From JAAYBT01 sp964404395 (GTDB lineage Bacteria > Bacillota > Clostridia > Acetivibrionales > DTU013): a DNA stretch of 19,496 nt. Shown piece after piece: positions 1 through 7,057 of this stretch; positions within the stretch are counted from its first letter, which is position 1; each line of letters starts with the position of its first letter. The DNA lies in assembly GCA_964404395.1 (NCBI GenBank), contig CAYOKA010000035.1, positions 1 through 19,496 on the forward strand. The letters run 5' to 3'. The position numbers and the translations under genes were made by a program. The notes below the pieces were generated by a model. That model saw nothing but the letters and a program-made list of their open reading frames with translations. It did no database searches and was not told the origin of the DNA.

Positions 1-59
1 ATACAGTCCTTGGAGAGGGACTATAAACACTACTACTTTATAATACGAGGATGATTTTA

Positions 60-614
60 ATGTCAGAGCAGATTAGGCTAATTGCCGCTAGGATAAAAGA
101 TTTGCGAGATATTGCGGGTCTTTCCGTAGAAGTCTTGGCAGATGAACTTGGTATATCTCCTGAAACTTACGAAGAATATGAAGCCGGTGACATCGATATC
201 CCTATTGGGTTTCTATACGAATTGGCTAACAAGTTCAACGTTGAGCTAACTGCCATTTTGACAGGGGACAATCCCAAGCTTCATACCTATTCCCTTGTAA
301 GAAAGGGCAAAGGTGTAAATGTCGATCGTAAAAATCCCTACAAATACCAAAGTCTCGCTTATAATTTCGTGAATAAAAAGTCCGAGCCCTTTAGTGTTTA
401 CGTTGAGCCATCGGCAGATGACAAACCAATTCACCTAAGCTCACATCCCGGTCAGGAATTCAACTATGTATTAGAAGGTACGCTAATGATTTATCTAGAT
501 GGTCATCAGCTTATTCTCAATGAAGGAGATTCCTTATATTTTGATTCCGGCTACAACCATGGTATGAAAGCGCTGGAAGGAAAACCCGCTAAATTTTTAG
601 CAATAATTTTTTAG
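60..614 (+). CDS. XRE-family regulator with C-terminal cupin domain
   Basis: Predicted DNA-binding transcriptional regulator of 184 residues. Residues about 6-67 form an HTH_3/XRE domain (RIKDLRDIAGLSVEVLADEL, then GISPETYEEYEAG). Residues about 110-180 form a cupin_2 barrel, with SHPGQEFNYVLEG as the first cupin motif and LNEGDSLYFDSGYNHG as the second. Cupins of this class often bind a small ligand or metal, so it probably senses a metabolite. The acyl-CoA synthetase follows 54 bp later on the same strand with no terminator between, so the two are likely co-transcribed and the regulator may control the synthetase. The frame is open from an ATG at 51, but GAGG ends immediately before that codon; the ATG at 60 has correct 9-nt spacing and is preferred. 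The ligand cannot be read from the sequence. The family call is secure. Confidence 0.9.
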   Translation: MSEQIRLIAARIKDLRDIAGLSVEVLADELGISPETYEEYEAGDIDIPIGFLYELANKFNVELTAILTGDNPKLHTYSLVRKGKGVNVDRKNPYKYQSLAYNFVNKKSEPFSVYVEPSADDKPIHLSSHPGQEFNYVLEGTLMIYLDGHQLILNEGDSLYFDSGYNHGMKALEGKPAKFLAIIF

Positions 615-668
615 CTTACAACAATATTTAGCGGACACTACAAAACTATGAAGATAGAGGTTATTATT

Positions 669-2333
669 ATGTCAGATTTATTAGGAAAATTTTTAGGCAA
701 GCATGAGTTTACATCTTACGAAAACTTTACTGAGGACTTTCATATACACATACCCAACGATTTTAATTATGCATACGACGTTATTGACACTATTGCCGCT
801 GAAGCCCCTGACAAATCAGCAATGGTTTGGTGTGATGACATGGGAAATGAGGCTCAATTCACTTTTGCTCAGATTAAATACTACAGTGATAAGGCAGCCA
901 ACTTTTTCATAAGCCATGGGATTAAAAAGGGTGACCCGGTCATGTTGATTCTCAAAAGGCGATATGAGTTTTGGTTCTGTCTTCTTGCTTTACACAGAAT
1001 AGGAGCTATCTGTATTCCGGCTACACATTTGCTCACCACCAAGGATATCGTATATAGATGTAACGCGGCCGATATTAAAATGATTGTTTCTGTTACGGAT
1101 GATGAAGTCATCAAGCATATCGAAGCTGCCGCCTCCGATTCTCCTACACTGAAGTCAAAAGCGCTGATTGGCGAACCCAGAGAAGGCTGGTTGGATTTTT
1201 TGAATGAATTGGAAAATGCATCAGATGTGTTTGAAAGACCTACCGGCAGTGAGGCAACAAATAATGATGACATAATGCTAATCTATTTTACATCCGGCAC
1301 CACTGGAATGCCCAAAATGGTCATGCACAATTTCACCTACCCTTTAGGTCATATTTCCACAGCGAAATACTGGCAAAACGTGCAAGACGGCGGCCTTCAC
1401 CTTACAGTAGCTGATACAGGCTGGGCTAAGGCAATGTGGGGTAAGATTTACGGCCAATGGATTAGTGGCGCTGCTGTGTTTGTCTATGATTATGACAAGT
1501 TTGTACCGAAAGAATTCCTTGATGTTATTGTAAAACATAAGGTCACATCTTTTTGCGCACCGCCGACAATTTACAGGTTTTTTATTAAAGAGGATTTATC
1601 GAACTTCGACCTCGGCAACCTTAAATACTGCTCGATAGCCGGCGAGCCCCTGAATCCTGAGGTATATAATCAATTTTTAAAAGCAACCGGTATAAAGCTT
1701 CGAGAAGCATATGGGCAAACAGAGCTGACCGTTACACTTGCAACATATCCCTGGATGGAACCAAAGCCGGGCTCAATGGGCAAGCCATCTCCCGGCTATG
1801 ATATAGACCTTCTTAATGATGAGGGCAATCCTTGTGATATTGGAGAAGAAGGCCAGTTGGTTGTCCGTACTGACAAGCGGAAGCCCTTTGGAATGTTCAC
1901 CGGCTACTATAGAGACCCGGATCTTACACATAAGGTATGGCATGACGATATCTATTACACAGGTGATATGGCCTGGAGAGATGAGGACGGGTATTACTGG
2001 TTTGTCGGAAGAGGAGATGACCTTATCAAAAGCTCCGGATACAGAATAGGCCCCTTTGAGGTAGAAAGTGCTCTTGTAGAGCATCCTGCCGTACTTGAAT
2101 GTGCAATCACGGCAGTACCGGATGAAATCAGAGGACAAATAGTCAAGGCTACAGTGGTGCTTGCAAAAGGTTATGTTGGAAGCGAGGATTTGGTAAAGGA
2201 GCTTCAGGATCATGTTAAAAGGGTTACCGCTCCCTATAAGTATCCCAGAATTATCGAATTCGTCAGTGAGCTTCCAAAGACAATCAGTGGGAAAATAAGA
2301 CGAATAGAAATTCGTGAAAGCGACCAAAAGTAA
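669..2333 (+). CDS. Medium-chain-type acyl-CoA synthetase (AMP-forming)
   Basis: Member of the ANL adenylate-forming superfamily, 554 residues, predicted to activate a carboxylic acid with ATP and transfer the acyl group to CoA. The A3 phosphate-binding loop is YFTSGTTGMPK (206-216). YGQTE (348-352) is motif A5, YTGD (430-433) contains the ribose-binding Asp, and GRGDDLIKSSGYRIGPFEVE is the hinge and A8 region. The A10 catalytic lysine lies in TISGKIRR (about K542). The WAKAMWGKIYG segment and overall length fit the medium-chain acyl-CoA synthetase (MACS) branch, so substrate choice could include medium-chain or aromatic acids. The ATG at 669 is preferred over 648 because GAGG lies 8 nt upstream of it. 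It lies downstream of an XRE-cupin regulator, a pairing I recognise from anaerobic bacteria. Exact substrate unknown. Confidence 0.9.
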   Translation: MSDLLGKFLGKHEFTSYENFTEDFHIHIPNDFNYAYDVIDTIAAEAPDKSAMVWCDDMGNEAQFTFAQIKYYSDKAANFFISHGIKKGDPVMLILKRRYEFWFCLLALHRIGAICIPATHLLTTKDIVYRCNAADIKMIVSVTDDEVIKHIEAAASDSPTLKSKALIGEPREGWLDFLNELENASDVFERPTGSEATNNDDIMLIYFTSGTTGMPKMVMHNFTYPLGHISTAKYWQNVQDGGLHLTVADTGWAKAMWGKIYGQWISGAAVFVYDYDKFVPKEFLDVIVKHKVTSFCAPPTIYRFFIKEDLSNFDLGNLKYCSIAGEPLNPEVYNQFLKATGIKLREAYGQTELTVTLATYPWMEPKPGSMGKPSPGYDIDLLNDEGNPCDIGEEGQLVVRTDKRKPFGMFTGYYRDPDLTHKVWHDDIYYTGDMAWRDEDGYYWFVGRGDDLIKSSGYRIGPFEVESALVEHPAVLECAITAVPDEIRGQIVKATVVLAKGYVGSEDLVKELQDHVKRVTAPYKYPRIIEFVSELPKTISGKIRRIEIRESDQK

Positions 2334-2407
2334 GGCTTTGTTTGGTTGAAGGAAGAGTGGTGGATATCTTTCGCCTCGTTATAACTGAAAAATGTCTGTA
2401 TTTGCCA

Positions 2408-2448
2408 GAAGGGCTTGTAAGCGGGAATATACCCCCTACAAGCCCTTC
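2408..2448. other. 12-bp perfect hairpin downstream of the synthetase
   Basis: GAAGGGCTTGTA (2408-2419) is perfectly complementary to TACAAGCCCTTC (2437-2448). The loop can extend the stem through GGG (2423-2425) with CCC (2432-2434). It lies 75 bp past the acyl-CoA synthetase stop, so a transcription-terminating role is plausible. However, neither strand shows the T-run of an intrinsic terminator. It may instead be the first element of the structured region to its right. Confidence 0.6.
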
Positions 2449-2498
2449 GCTAATTATACTGTCCCACATCCAACTTTATTCTTGTTCAATGAGCGCTT

Positions 2499-2673
2499 GC
2501 GCGAATTGTACGCCAAAACGCGGGCACTTTAGGGCTTTCCTTACGCGTTTTGTGTGTATCGCGCCGCGAGCATTTTATCAAATGCTCCTTCAGTGAGGGA
2601 TTGAACCCACCACTGAAGTGGGAATCTGTTTATCCCCCGCCTATAGAGGCAGGGGTCTTAGGAGCATTTGATA
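2499..2673. repeat. Nested inverted-repeat cluster, possible IS200/IS605-type end or structured RNA
   Basis: No gene is supported in 2334-2688, but the stretch is unusually rich in dyads. A long imperfect stem pairs 2499-2522 with 2544-2564, including the 9-bp perfect arms CAAAACGCG and CGCGTTTTG. GAGCATTT-TATC-AAATGCTC forms a hairpin at 2568-2587. TATCAAATGCTCC (2576-2588) is also perfectly complementary to GGAGCATTTGATA (2661-2673). That 13-bp closing stem encloses two more hairpins: CTTCAGTG/CACTGAAG (2588-2595 with 2611-2618) and CCCC-GCC/GGC-GGGG (2634-2655). Such multi-hairpin architecture resembles the guide-RNA ends of TnpB elements or a MITE, but no transposase is present. The element class is inference only. 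Confidence 0.45.
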
Positions 2674-2688
2674 TACATCATCCAAGCT

Positions 2689-4632
2689 CTACTCCCCCTG
2701 CTCTGCCAACCTGCCAAGAAGCAGATTGCTTCTCTCTATAAACTTTGTCATAGCCTCAGGATTAAGCTGCTTATGGCTCATCATAGCCAAATCATAAACA
2801 TGTTGGCAAATCAAAGTCCGATCGTCCTTTTCACCCTCATTACCCGCCATTTTGGCAACAGCCTTTATCAATGAATTGTTACTGTTCAGCACAAGAGTTT
2901 GCTCATCAGGGAACATTCCACTAACATCTGTCCCAGTCATCCCGTACATTTTGCTCATTTCCTGCATCCTTCGCGAGTATTCCGATAGCAGAATAATTCC
3001 TGGAACCGTTGTTGTTTTTAAGGCTTCCACCTGTATTTTAAGCTTATCATTACCAAGTGCCTCTTTAAACACTGCCTCAAGCTTTGTTATCAAATCGGCT
3101 TCAACAGCAGCTGCTTCCGTATCTTTCATGCTTTCGGACAAATCCGCATCAATTCGAGAGAACTTCAGGCCACTTTTCTTCATTTCGAGGAATTGTATAA
3201 AATGATTATCGATTAACGCATTGAGAATAACCGCCTCCATGCCTTGATCCTTGAACATCTTAATGTACTGCGACTGCTGCTTTTCATCAGTTACATAAAA
3301 CACATTATCCTTATGCTTTTCCTTGTTTCTTTCCAGATATTCATCTAGCGTGACATAATCACCATTCGTAGTTTTGAAGATGACAATATCCTTTACTTTG
3401 TCGAAAAACTTCTCTTCACGGATACATCCATATTTAATGAATGGATTAATGTCATCCCAAGATTTGTTGTAATTATCCCTTTCGTTCTCAAAAATCGACG
3501 TCAGCTTGTCAGCCACTTTCTTTGTTATATGTGAGGAAATTCTTGATACGTACCCGTCATTTTGCAGAAAACTTCTGGATACATTCAAGGGTAAATCCGG
3601 GCAGTCGATAGTTCCCTTGAGTAGCATAAGAAATTCAGGTATGATTTCCTTAACATTATCTGCTACAAATACCTGATTGTAATAAAGCTTTATCTGCCCC
3701 TCAATGGTCTCAAACTCATGCTTAAGCTTGGGGAAATACAAAATCCCCTTTAAGCGGAAAGGATAATCCATGTTTAAATGAATCCAGAAAAGAGGATCAT
3801 TGTAATCATGGAATACCTTCTTGTAGAATTCCTTGTATTCCTCATCAGTACAATCCTTCTGATTTTTCAACCACAGCGGGTGTGTATCATTAATAGGTTT
3901 TTCCTGCTCGTCTGCAGCCTTCTTTTCAATATCGGCATCAGCTTTTTGAGAACCGTCCTCCTCGGAAGAACCGTCCCCCTCTTTATCATCTTTTTTGGTA
4001 GCGTCCTCAATGTATGTCTCAAAGGGCATAAAGGCACAGTATTTCTCAAGAACTTCCTTCATTTTGTGGTAGTCCAAAAATTCTTGTGCGTCATCAGCAA
4101 TATATAATGTAACAGTAGTGCCCCGTTCTAATCGCTCCGAACTGTCCATTTCATATTCTGTTCCACCTGAACTTGTCCACTTCACAGGGTTTGCACCGGC
4201 TTGCCACGACAATGTATCTATAGAAACCTTGTCTGAAACCATAAAGGCTGAATAAAAACCAAGTCCGAAATGTCCAATAATTTGGCCGCTCTCATCTGTT
4301 TTGTCCTTATACTTTTCAAGGAAATCAACCGCACCTGAAAAGGCTATCTGGTTTATGTATTTCTTGACTTCTTCATCAGTCATACCAATTCCGTTGTCGA
4401 TAACCTTGATAGTTTTATCATTCTTATTTACAATGACTTTTATATAAAATTTTTCATTCTGCGGCAATTCAGCCTCGCCTATCGATACCAGCTTTTTAAA
4501 CTTGATAATCGCATCGTTGGCATTTGAAACTATTTCACGAACAAAAATATCCTTCTCCGAGTATAACCATTTTTTTATTATTGGTAAGATATTTTCTGTA
4601 TTTATAGAGATATTTCCAGTCTCTCTTGGCAT
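2689..4632 (-). CDS. htpG: Molecular chaperone HtpG (bacterial Hsp90)
   Basis: Cytosolic ATP-dependent chaperone, 647 residues. The GHKL ATPase domain shows the N box with EIVSNANDAI (34-43), the DNGIGM motif (79-84), the lid GHFGLGFYSAF (120-130) and GTTVTL (171-176). The middle domain includes DLPLNVSRSFLQND with the conserved catalytic-loop Arg, and a C-terminal dimerisation region follows. Unlike E. coli HtpG, residues about 211-246 form a strongly charged Lys/Asp/Glu linker between the ATPase and middle domains, reminiscent of eukaryotic Hsp90. The ribosome binding site GGAGGG lies 7 nt before the ATG. A consensus promoter and a perfect CIRCE operator lie upstream, implying HrcA-controlled heat-shock expression. 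The gene converges on the plus-strand synthetase operon. Confidence 0.97.
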   Translation of the reverse strand: MPRETGNISINTENILPIIKKWLYSEKDIFVREIVSNANDAIIKFKKLVSIGEAELPQNEKFYIKVIVNKNDKTIKVIDNGIGMTDEEVKKYINQIAFSGAVDFLEKYKDKTDESGQIIGHFGLGFYSAFMVSDKVSIDTLSWQAGANPVKWTSSGGTEYEMDSSERLERGTTVTLYIADDAQEFLDYHKMKEVLEKYCAFMPFETYIEDATKKDDKEGDGSSEEDGSQKADADIEKKAADEQEKPINDTHPLWLKNQKDCTDEEYKEFYKKVFHDYNDPLFWIHLNMDYPFRLKGILYFPKLKHEFETIEGQIKLYYNQVFVADNVKEIIPEFLMLLKGTIDCPDLPLNVSRSFLQNDGYVSRISSHITKKVADKLTSIFENERDNYNKSWDDINPFIKYGCIREEKFFDKVKDIVIFKTTNGDYVTLDEYLERNKEKHKDNVFYVTDEKQQSQYIKMFKDQGMEAVILNALIDNHFIQFLEMKKSGLKFSRIDADLSESMKDTEAAAVEADLITKLEAVFKEALGNDKLKIQVEALKTTTVPGIILLSEYSRRMQEMSKMYGMTGTDVSGMFPDEQTLVLNSNNSLIKAVAKMAGNEGEKDDRTLICQHVYDLAMMSHKQLNPEAMTKFIERSNLLLGRLAEQGE

Positions 4633-4688
4633 ATTAAATCCCTCCAGTTATCCATTTTGTATAATAATAATATTGACTGCCAATATTT

Positions 4689-4718
4689 ATATTACAACTA
4701 GTCTTCTTCCATTGTCAA
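4689..4718 (-). promoter_or_regulatory. Sigma-A-type promoter of htpG
   Basis: On the minus strand, TTGACA (4713-4718) and TAATAT (4689-4694) are separated by 18 bp. Both match vegetative consensus boxes closely. The -10 box lies 56 bp upstream of the htpG start codon. Confidence 0.7.
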
Positions 4719-4725
4719 GATAAAA

Positions 4726-4752
4726 TTAGCACTCCCTTAAAGAGAGTGCTAA
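4726..4752. promoter_or_regulatory. CIRCE element (HrcA operator)
   Basis: TTAGCACTC (4726-4734), nine bases, then GAGTGCTAA (4744-4752): an exact match to the CIRCE inverted repeat bound by the heat-shock repressor HrcA. It sits 7 bp upstream of the htpG -35 box, rather than overlapping the transcription start as at many groE and dnaK operons. On the minus strand the right arm is followed by TTTTATC, so the same hairpin could help terminate the upstream aminotransferase transcript. Confidence 0.95.
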
Positions 4753-4774
4753 TAAAATGGAAAGAATACCATCT

Positions 4775-5599
4775 TTAAATACACAGGTATTTCTCCAGCA
4801 ATTTATCATATTCATAGCGGACTGCATCCACAACCGGATTTGCTGAAGAATTCAGTTCAATATGGTCAATGGTCTTTATCGGAAGCACTTTAATCGAGGT
4901 TCCCGATAAAAAGGCTGCATCAATTTCCTGCAACTCGCCTACCTCCACAAATTGCTCGGTCACCTCGAACCCCGCATTCTTACAAGCTGCAAAAACGTAT
5001 TGTCGGGTAATACCTCTCAGAACAAATTCGCCGGGCGCAGTAATAATTGAATTATCTTTAATGAAAAAAGCATTTGACTTACTCCCCTCTGTAATCCGGC
5101 CATTGCTATCAACCAGCAAGAGTTCAAAATACCCGCCCTCTTGCATCTTTGCACTAACGGCATTTTTATAGTTTTGATTAAGCACCTTGGCATTGGGGTT
5201 ATTTCTTTCAATTTGGAACAATCCGGTCTTTACTCCCATATCTGCTTCCCCCTTTGTGGGGTAATGGCTTTTGCTAATATAAAAAAGCTGCACCAGCTGG
5301 CCGCTTGCCTCATCTCCATACATAACTATCTTTACATTGCAGTTATCGGATTCGTTTACAGTTAGCAGCTTCACAATGCTTTCCTTTATTACCGTTGCAT
5401 TTAGCTCAAACAAAAGCCCTATCGATTCGAGTGAGCCCCTCATTCTTTCATAATGATCCTCGAAGAAAAGAGGCACACCATTTATTATTCTGATAACTTC
5501 ATAGGCTGCTTTGCCGGATGCAGAATCAACATCTATCGTTTCCGGGTCATTTCTAACTATTCCATTAAATAAATAATATTTTGCTGCGTTATCCTTCAT
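4775..5599 (-). CDS. Class IV PLP-dependent aminotransferase
   Basis: Fold-type IV PLP enzyme of 274 residues. This family includes branched-chain and D-amino-acid aminotransferases and aminodeoxychorismate lyase. K138 in AKVLNQNYKNA is the predicted PLP lysine. ITEGSKSNAFF (169-179) is the family signature with its conserved Glu, and LRGITR (194-199) binds the cofactor phosphate. FFEDHYERM (45-53) is the conserved segment of the small domain. The open frame begins at 5617, but that ATG is part of the GGGGAGG ribosome binding site; the ATG at 5599 has 9-nt spacing and is preferred. No pabA or pabB neighbour supports a folate role, so substrate stays open. A promoter lies at 5664-5692. It is the gene upstream of htpG and may partly read into it. 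Confidence 0.88.
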   Translation of the reverse strand: MKDNAAKYYLFNGIVRNDPETIDVDSASGKAAYEVIRIINGVPLFFEDHYERMRGSLESIGLLFELNATVIKESIVKLLTVNESDNCNVKIVMYGDEASGQLVQLFYISKSHYPTKGEADMGVKTGLFQIERNNPNAKVLNQNYKNAVSAKMQEGGYFELLLVDSNGRITEGSKSNAFFIKDNSIITAPGEFVLRGITRQYVFAACKNAGFEVTEQFVEVGELQEIDAAFLSGTSIKVLPIKTIDHIELNSSANPVVDAVRYEYDKLLEKYLCI

Positions 5600-5663
5600 A
5601 TAAAGCATCCTCCCCATCCTCTTCTATTCACGCTAGTGCAATCTTCGTGTATTGCCTCATACA

Positions 5664-5692
5664 AATATAGTACATTTGAAGGCTATCTTCAA
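5664..5692 (-). promoter_or_regulatory. Predicted promoter of the aminotransferase gene
   Basis: Minus-strand TTGAAG (5687-5692) and TATATT (5664-5669) are separated by 17 bp. The -10 box lies 64 bp upstream of the preferred aminotransferase start. The call rests on motif match and spacing only. Confidence 0.55.
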
Positions 5693-5811
5693 CTTTTTTT
5701 ACTGCCATAAGGCCTTTTGCCTTTTACTTAAAAAGTTCAAAGATGTCCGCTTTGATGCTTGTAGCTTTGAAAAGCGCTTTACAATCCTGCATTACGATTA
5801 TTATAATTTTA

Positions 5812-5884
5812 GGGGGACGGTTCTCAATTGAATCATGGCGACTAAATTATGGGGACGGTCCTTTTTGTTTTGGAAAACCGACCC
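5812..5884 (+). repeat. Degenerate GGGGACGG intergenic repeat
   Basis: GGGGACGGTTC (5812-5822) recurs as GGGGACGGTCC (5850-5860), each preceded by an AT-rich segment. An inverted copy, ACCGACCCC (5876-5884), can pair with the second copy apart from one A-A mismatch, enclosing a T-rich loop. I recall similar GGGGACGGTTC sequences scattered near small transposases in Firmicutes genomes. The remainder of 5600-5967 holds two divergent promoters and no supported gene. Confidence 0.45.
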
Positions 5885-5895
5885 CTTACTTACAT

Positions 5896-5924
5896 CTTGC
5901 TGCGGCAATATTAGTGGATTATAA
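5896..5924 (+). promoter_or_regulatory. Promoter of the 66-residue protein gene
   Basis: TTGCTG (5896-5901), a 17-bp spacer, and a perfect TATAAT (5919-5924). The -10 box lies 43 bp before the start codon. It is among the strongest promoter-like sequences in the window. Confidence 0.7.
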
Positions 5925-5967
5925 TGTATTGTGTCACATATAACAAATAGCCGAAGGAGGAAGGCAT

Positions 5968-6168
5968 ATGGGAACAGTAAAGGACTTTAGGAATATATCC
6001 AGCTGGGATGAATTGTTTGATATGACTAATGAATATCTCACCTTTCTTGTCGAACAGCATCAGGTAACCCATGATATGGTCATTAAAACAACCCATGACA
6101 TTATTATAAATGCAGGGTACAATTACTCCTACGAGGACGTTGAAAAGGAATACTACAGCGGGTTCTGA
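5968..6168 (+). CDS. Small acidic protein of unknown function
   Basis: Protein of 66 residues, not recognised. It has no signal peptide, membrane segment or cysteine. It is rich in acidic and aromatic residues (SSWDELFDMTNEYLTF near the N-terminus, YSYEDVEKEYYSGF at the C-terminus) and looks helical and soluble. It is supported as a real gene by AAGGAGG 7 nt before the ATG and a near-consensus promoter 43 bp upstream. It is monocistronic, convergent with the nitroreductase gene and isolated from functional neighbours. No role is proposed. Confidence 0.75.
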   Translation: MGTVKDFRNISSWDELFDMTNEYLTFLVEQHQVTHDMVIKTTHDIIINAGYNYSYEDVEKEYYSGF

Positions 6169-6250
6169 AGGGCTGGAATAAATTACACCTCTTCTATCGT
6201 ATTATTGTATATTGGTATCATTGAAGTTCAAAAAGCATGGGAATTTGACG

Positions 6251-6913
6251 TCACCGGAGCTTCCTACCTGACCCAATTTCAAAATGATATTTAACAATTC
6301 CAAGGTCAACCTCACGATACATACCGCCTGTTGCCTTTGCTGTCACCCCGCCTTCCGAGAGCGTAAATAGAAACTTCTGTTGGTTTACTGCTGTCGGTGC
6401 AAGTATTGCCGCCTCCATTCCCTTTATAAACCAAATAGGCACCTGTGTGTCTGTTTTACACAGCTCTTCCATGGGTTTACTTTTTCGGGCGACACCTTGT
6501 GTTTCCCCATATCCAAGCGCAATAACACAGCCTAGCTCTTCGCCCTGTCCGATGCTGACAGCTTTCCTTGCAGCCTTTTTACTGAATGATACTGCGACCC
6601 AGCATGTATTCAACCCTAACATTTGAGCCTTAAGAACTATGCGCTCGCCAAAATAGCCGGATTTTTCGTCAAAATCAGCGTCTTTCCTGCCCACAAGGGC
6701 TATGTAATTACGCACTCCCTTAAATCTGCCGTAACGTGCTTTTATGCCGCCAAACGCTTCCGGTTCATTTGTAATCAGTTGAATGTGAAGTCCGCTTTCT
6801 TTGTTGCATTCATCAATCTCTGCCTTTAGTTCTGCAAGTATTTTATTATCGATTTCCTTGTCAACATAGCTTCTTACTGAATGACGTTTTTCAATTGCAG
6901 TTAAAATATCCAT
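6251..6913 (-). CDS. TM1586-type nitroreductase family protein
   Basis: Predicted FMN-dependent oxidoreductase of the nitroreductase fold, 220 residues, apparently two pseudo-repeats in one chain as in the TM1586-like family. RHSVRSY (10-16) is the FMN-phosphate-binding segment. GYFGERIVLKAQMLGLNTCW (86-105) is the central conserved helix, and APTAVNQQ (172-179) is the second conserved motif. The open frame extends to an ATG at 6922, but that codon abuts GGAGG; the ATG at 6913 has 9-nt spacing and is preferred. The physiological substrate is unknown. It lies downstream of the KamA-like gene on the same strand, with a possible small ORF ending 2 nt before its start. Confidence 0.85.
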   Translation of the reverse strand: MDILTAIEKRHSVRSYVDKEIDNKILAELKAEIDECNKESGLHIQLITNEPEAFGGIKARYGRFKGVRNYIALVGRKDADFDEKSGYFGERIVLKAQMLGLNTCWVAVSFSKKAARKAVSIGQGEELGCVIALGYGETQGVARKSKPMEELCKTDTQVPIWFIKGMEAAILAPTAVNQQKFLFTLSEGGVTAKATGGMYREVDLGIVKYHFEIGSGRKLR

Positions 6914-6915
6914 AT

Positions 6916-7047
6916 TCACCATCCTCCAATAAATTTCATAATCTTTTTTTCCTCTGCGGAGGGGTTAAGCCGGTAAACCTGATTGCTTATTTCCTCTATT
7001 GCATCTTGCTCAGAGAACCACTGCCCCTCCTTTACACCAGACCCCAA
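6916..7047 (-). CDS. Possible 43-residue ORF or decayed gene end
   Basis: An open frame fills the gap between the KamA-like stop and the nitroreductase start. It reads from a TTG at 7047 to TGA at 6916-6918, ending with residues such as VYRLNPSAEEKK and FIGGW. Its composition (helical, acid-rich, ending in Trp) looks protein-like, and the nitroreductase ribosome binding site lies inside its last codons. Against it, the TTG has no ribosome binding site, while a strong AAAGGAGGGG lies within the frame with no in-frame start after it. It could be a small coupled ORF or the 3' remnant of a lost gene. I do not recognise it. Confidence 0.3.
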   Translation of the reverse strand: MGSGVKEGQWFSEQDAIEEISNQVYRLNPSAEEKKIMKFIGGW

Positions 7048-7057
7048 AAATGCTTTT

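Noticed and set aside
39..44. TATAAT before the first gene
   Set aside because: It abuts the ribosome binding site, leaving no room for a leader. No -35 box at proper spacing is visible, and the true promoter may lie at or before the window edge.
2588..2618. T-arm-like sequence suggesting a tRNA fragment on the minus strand
   Set aside because: GGTTCAATCC resembles a tRNA T loop, but no acceptor, D or anticodon arms can be formed around it.
2342..2741. Overlapping small plus-strand frames in the inverted-repeat region
   Set aside because: They are interrupted by strong hairpins, lack ribosome binding sites and run into the htpG 3' end.
5743..5943. 66-codon plus-strand frame before the small protein gene
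   Set aside because: No ribosome binding site. It runs through the GGGGACGG repeat and the promoter of the next gene.
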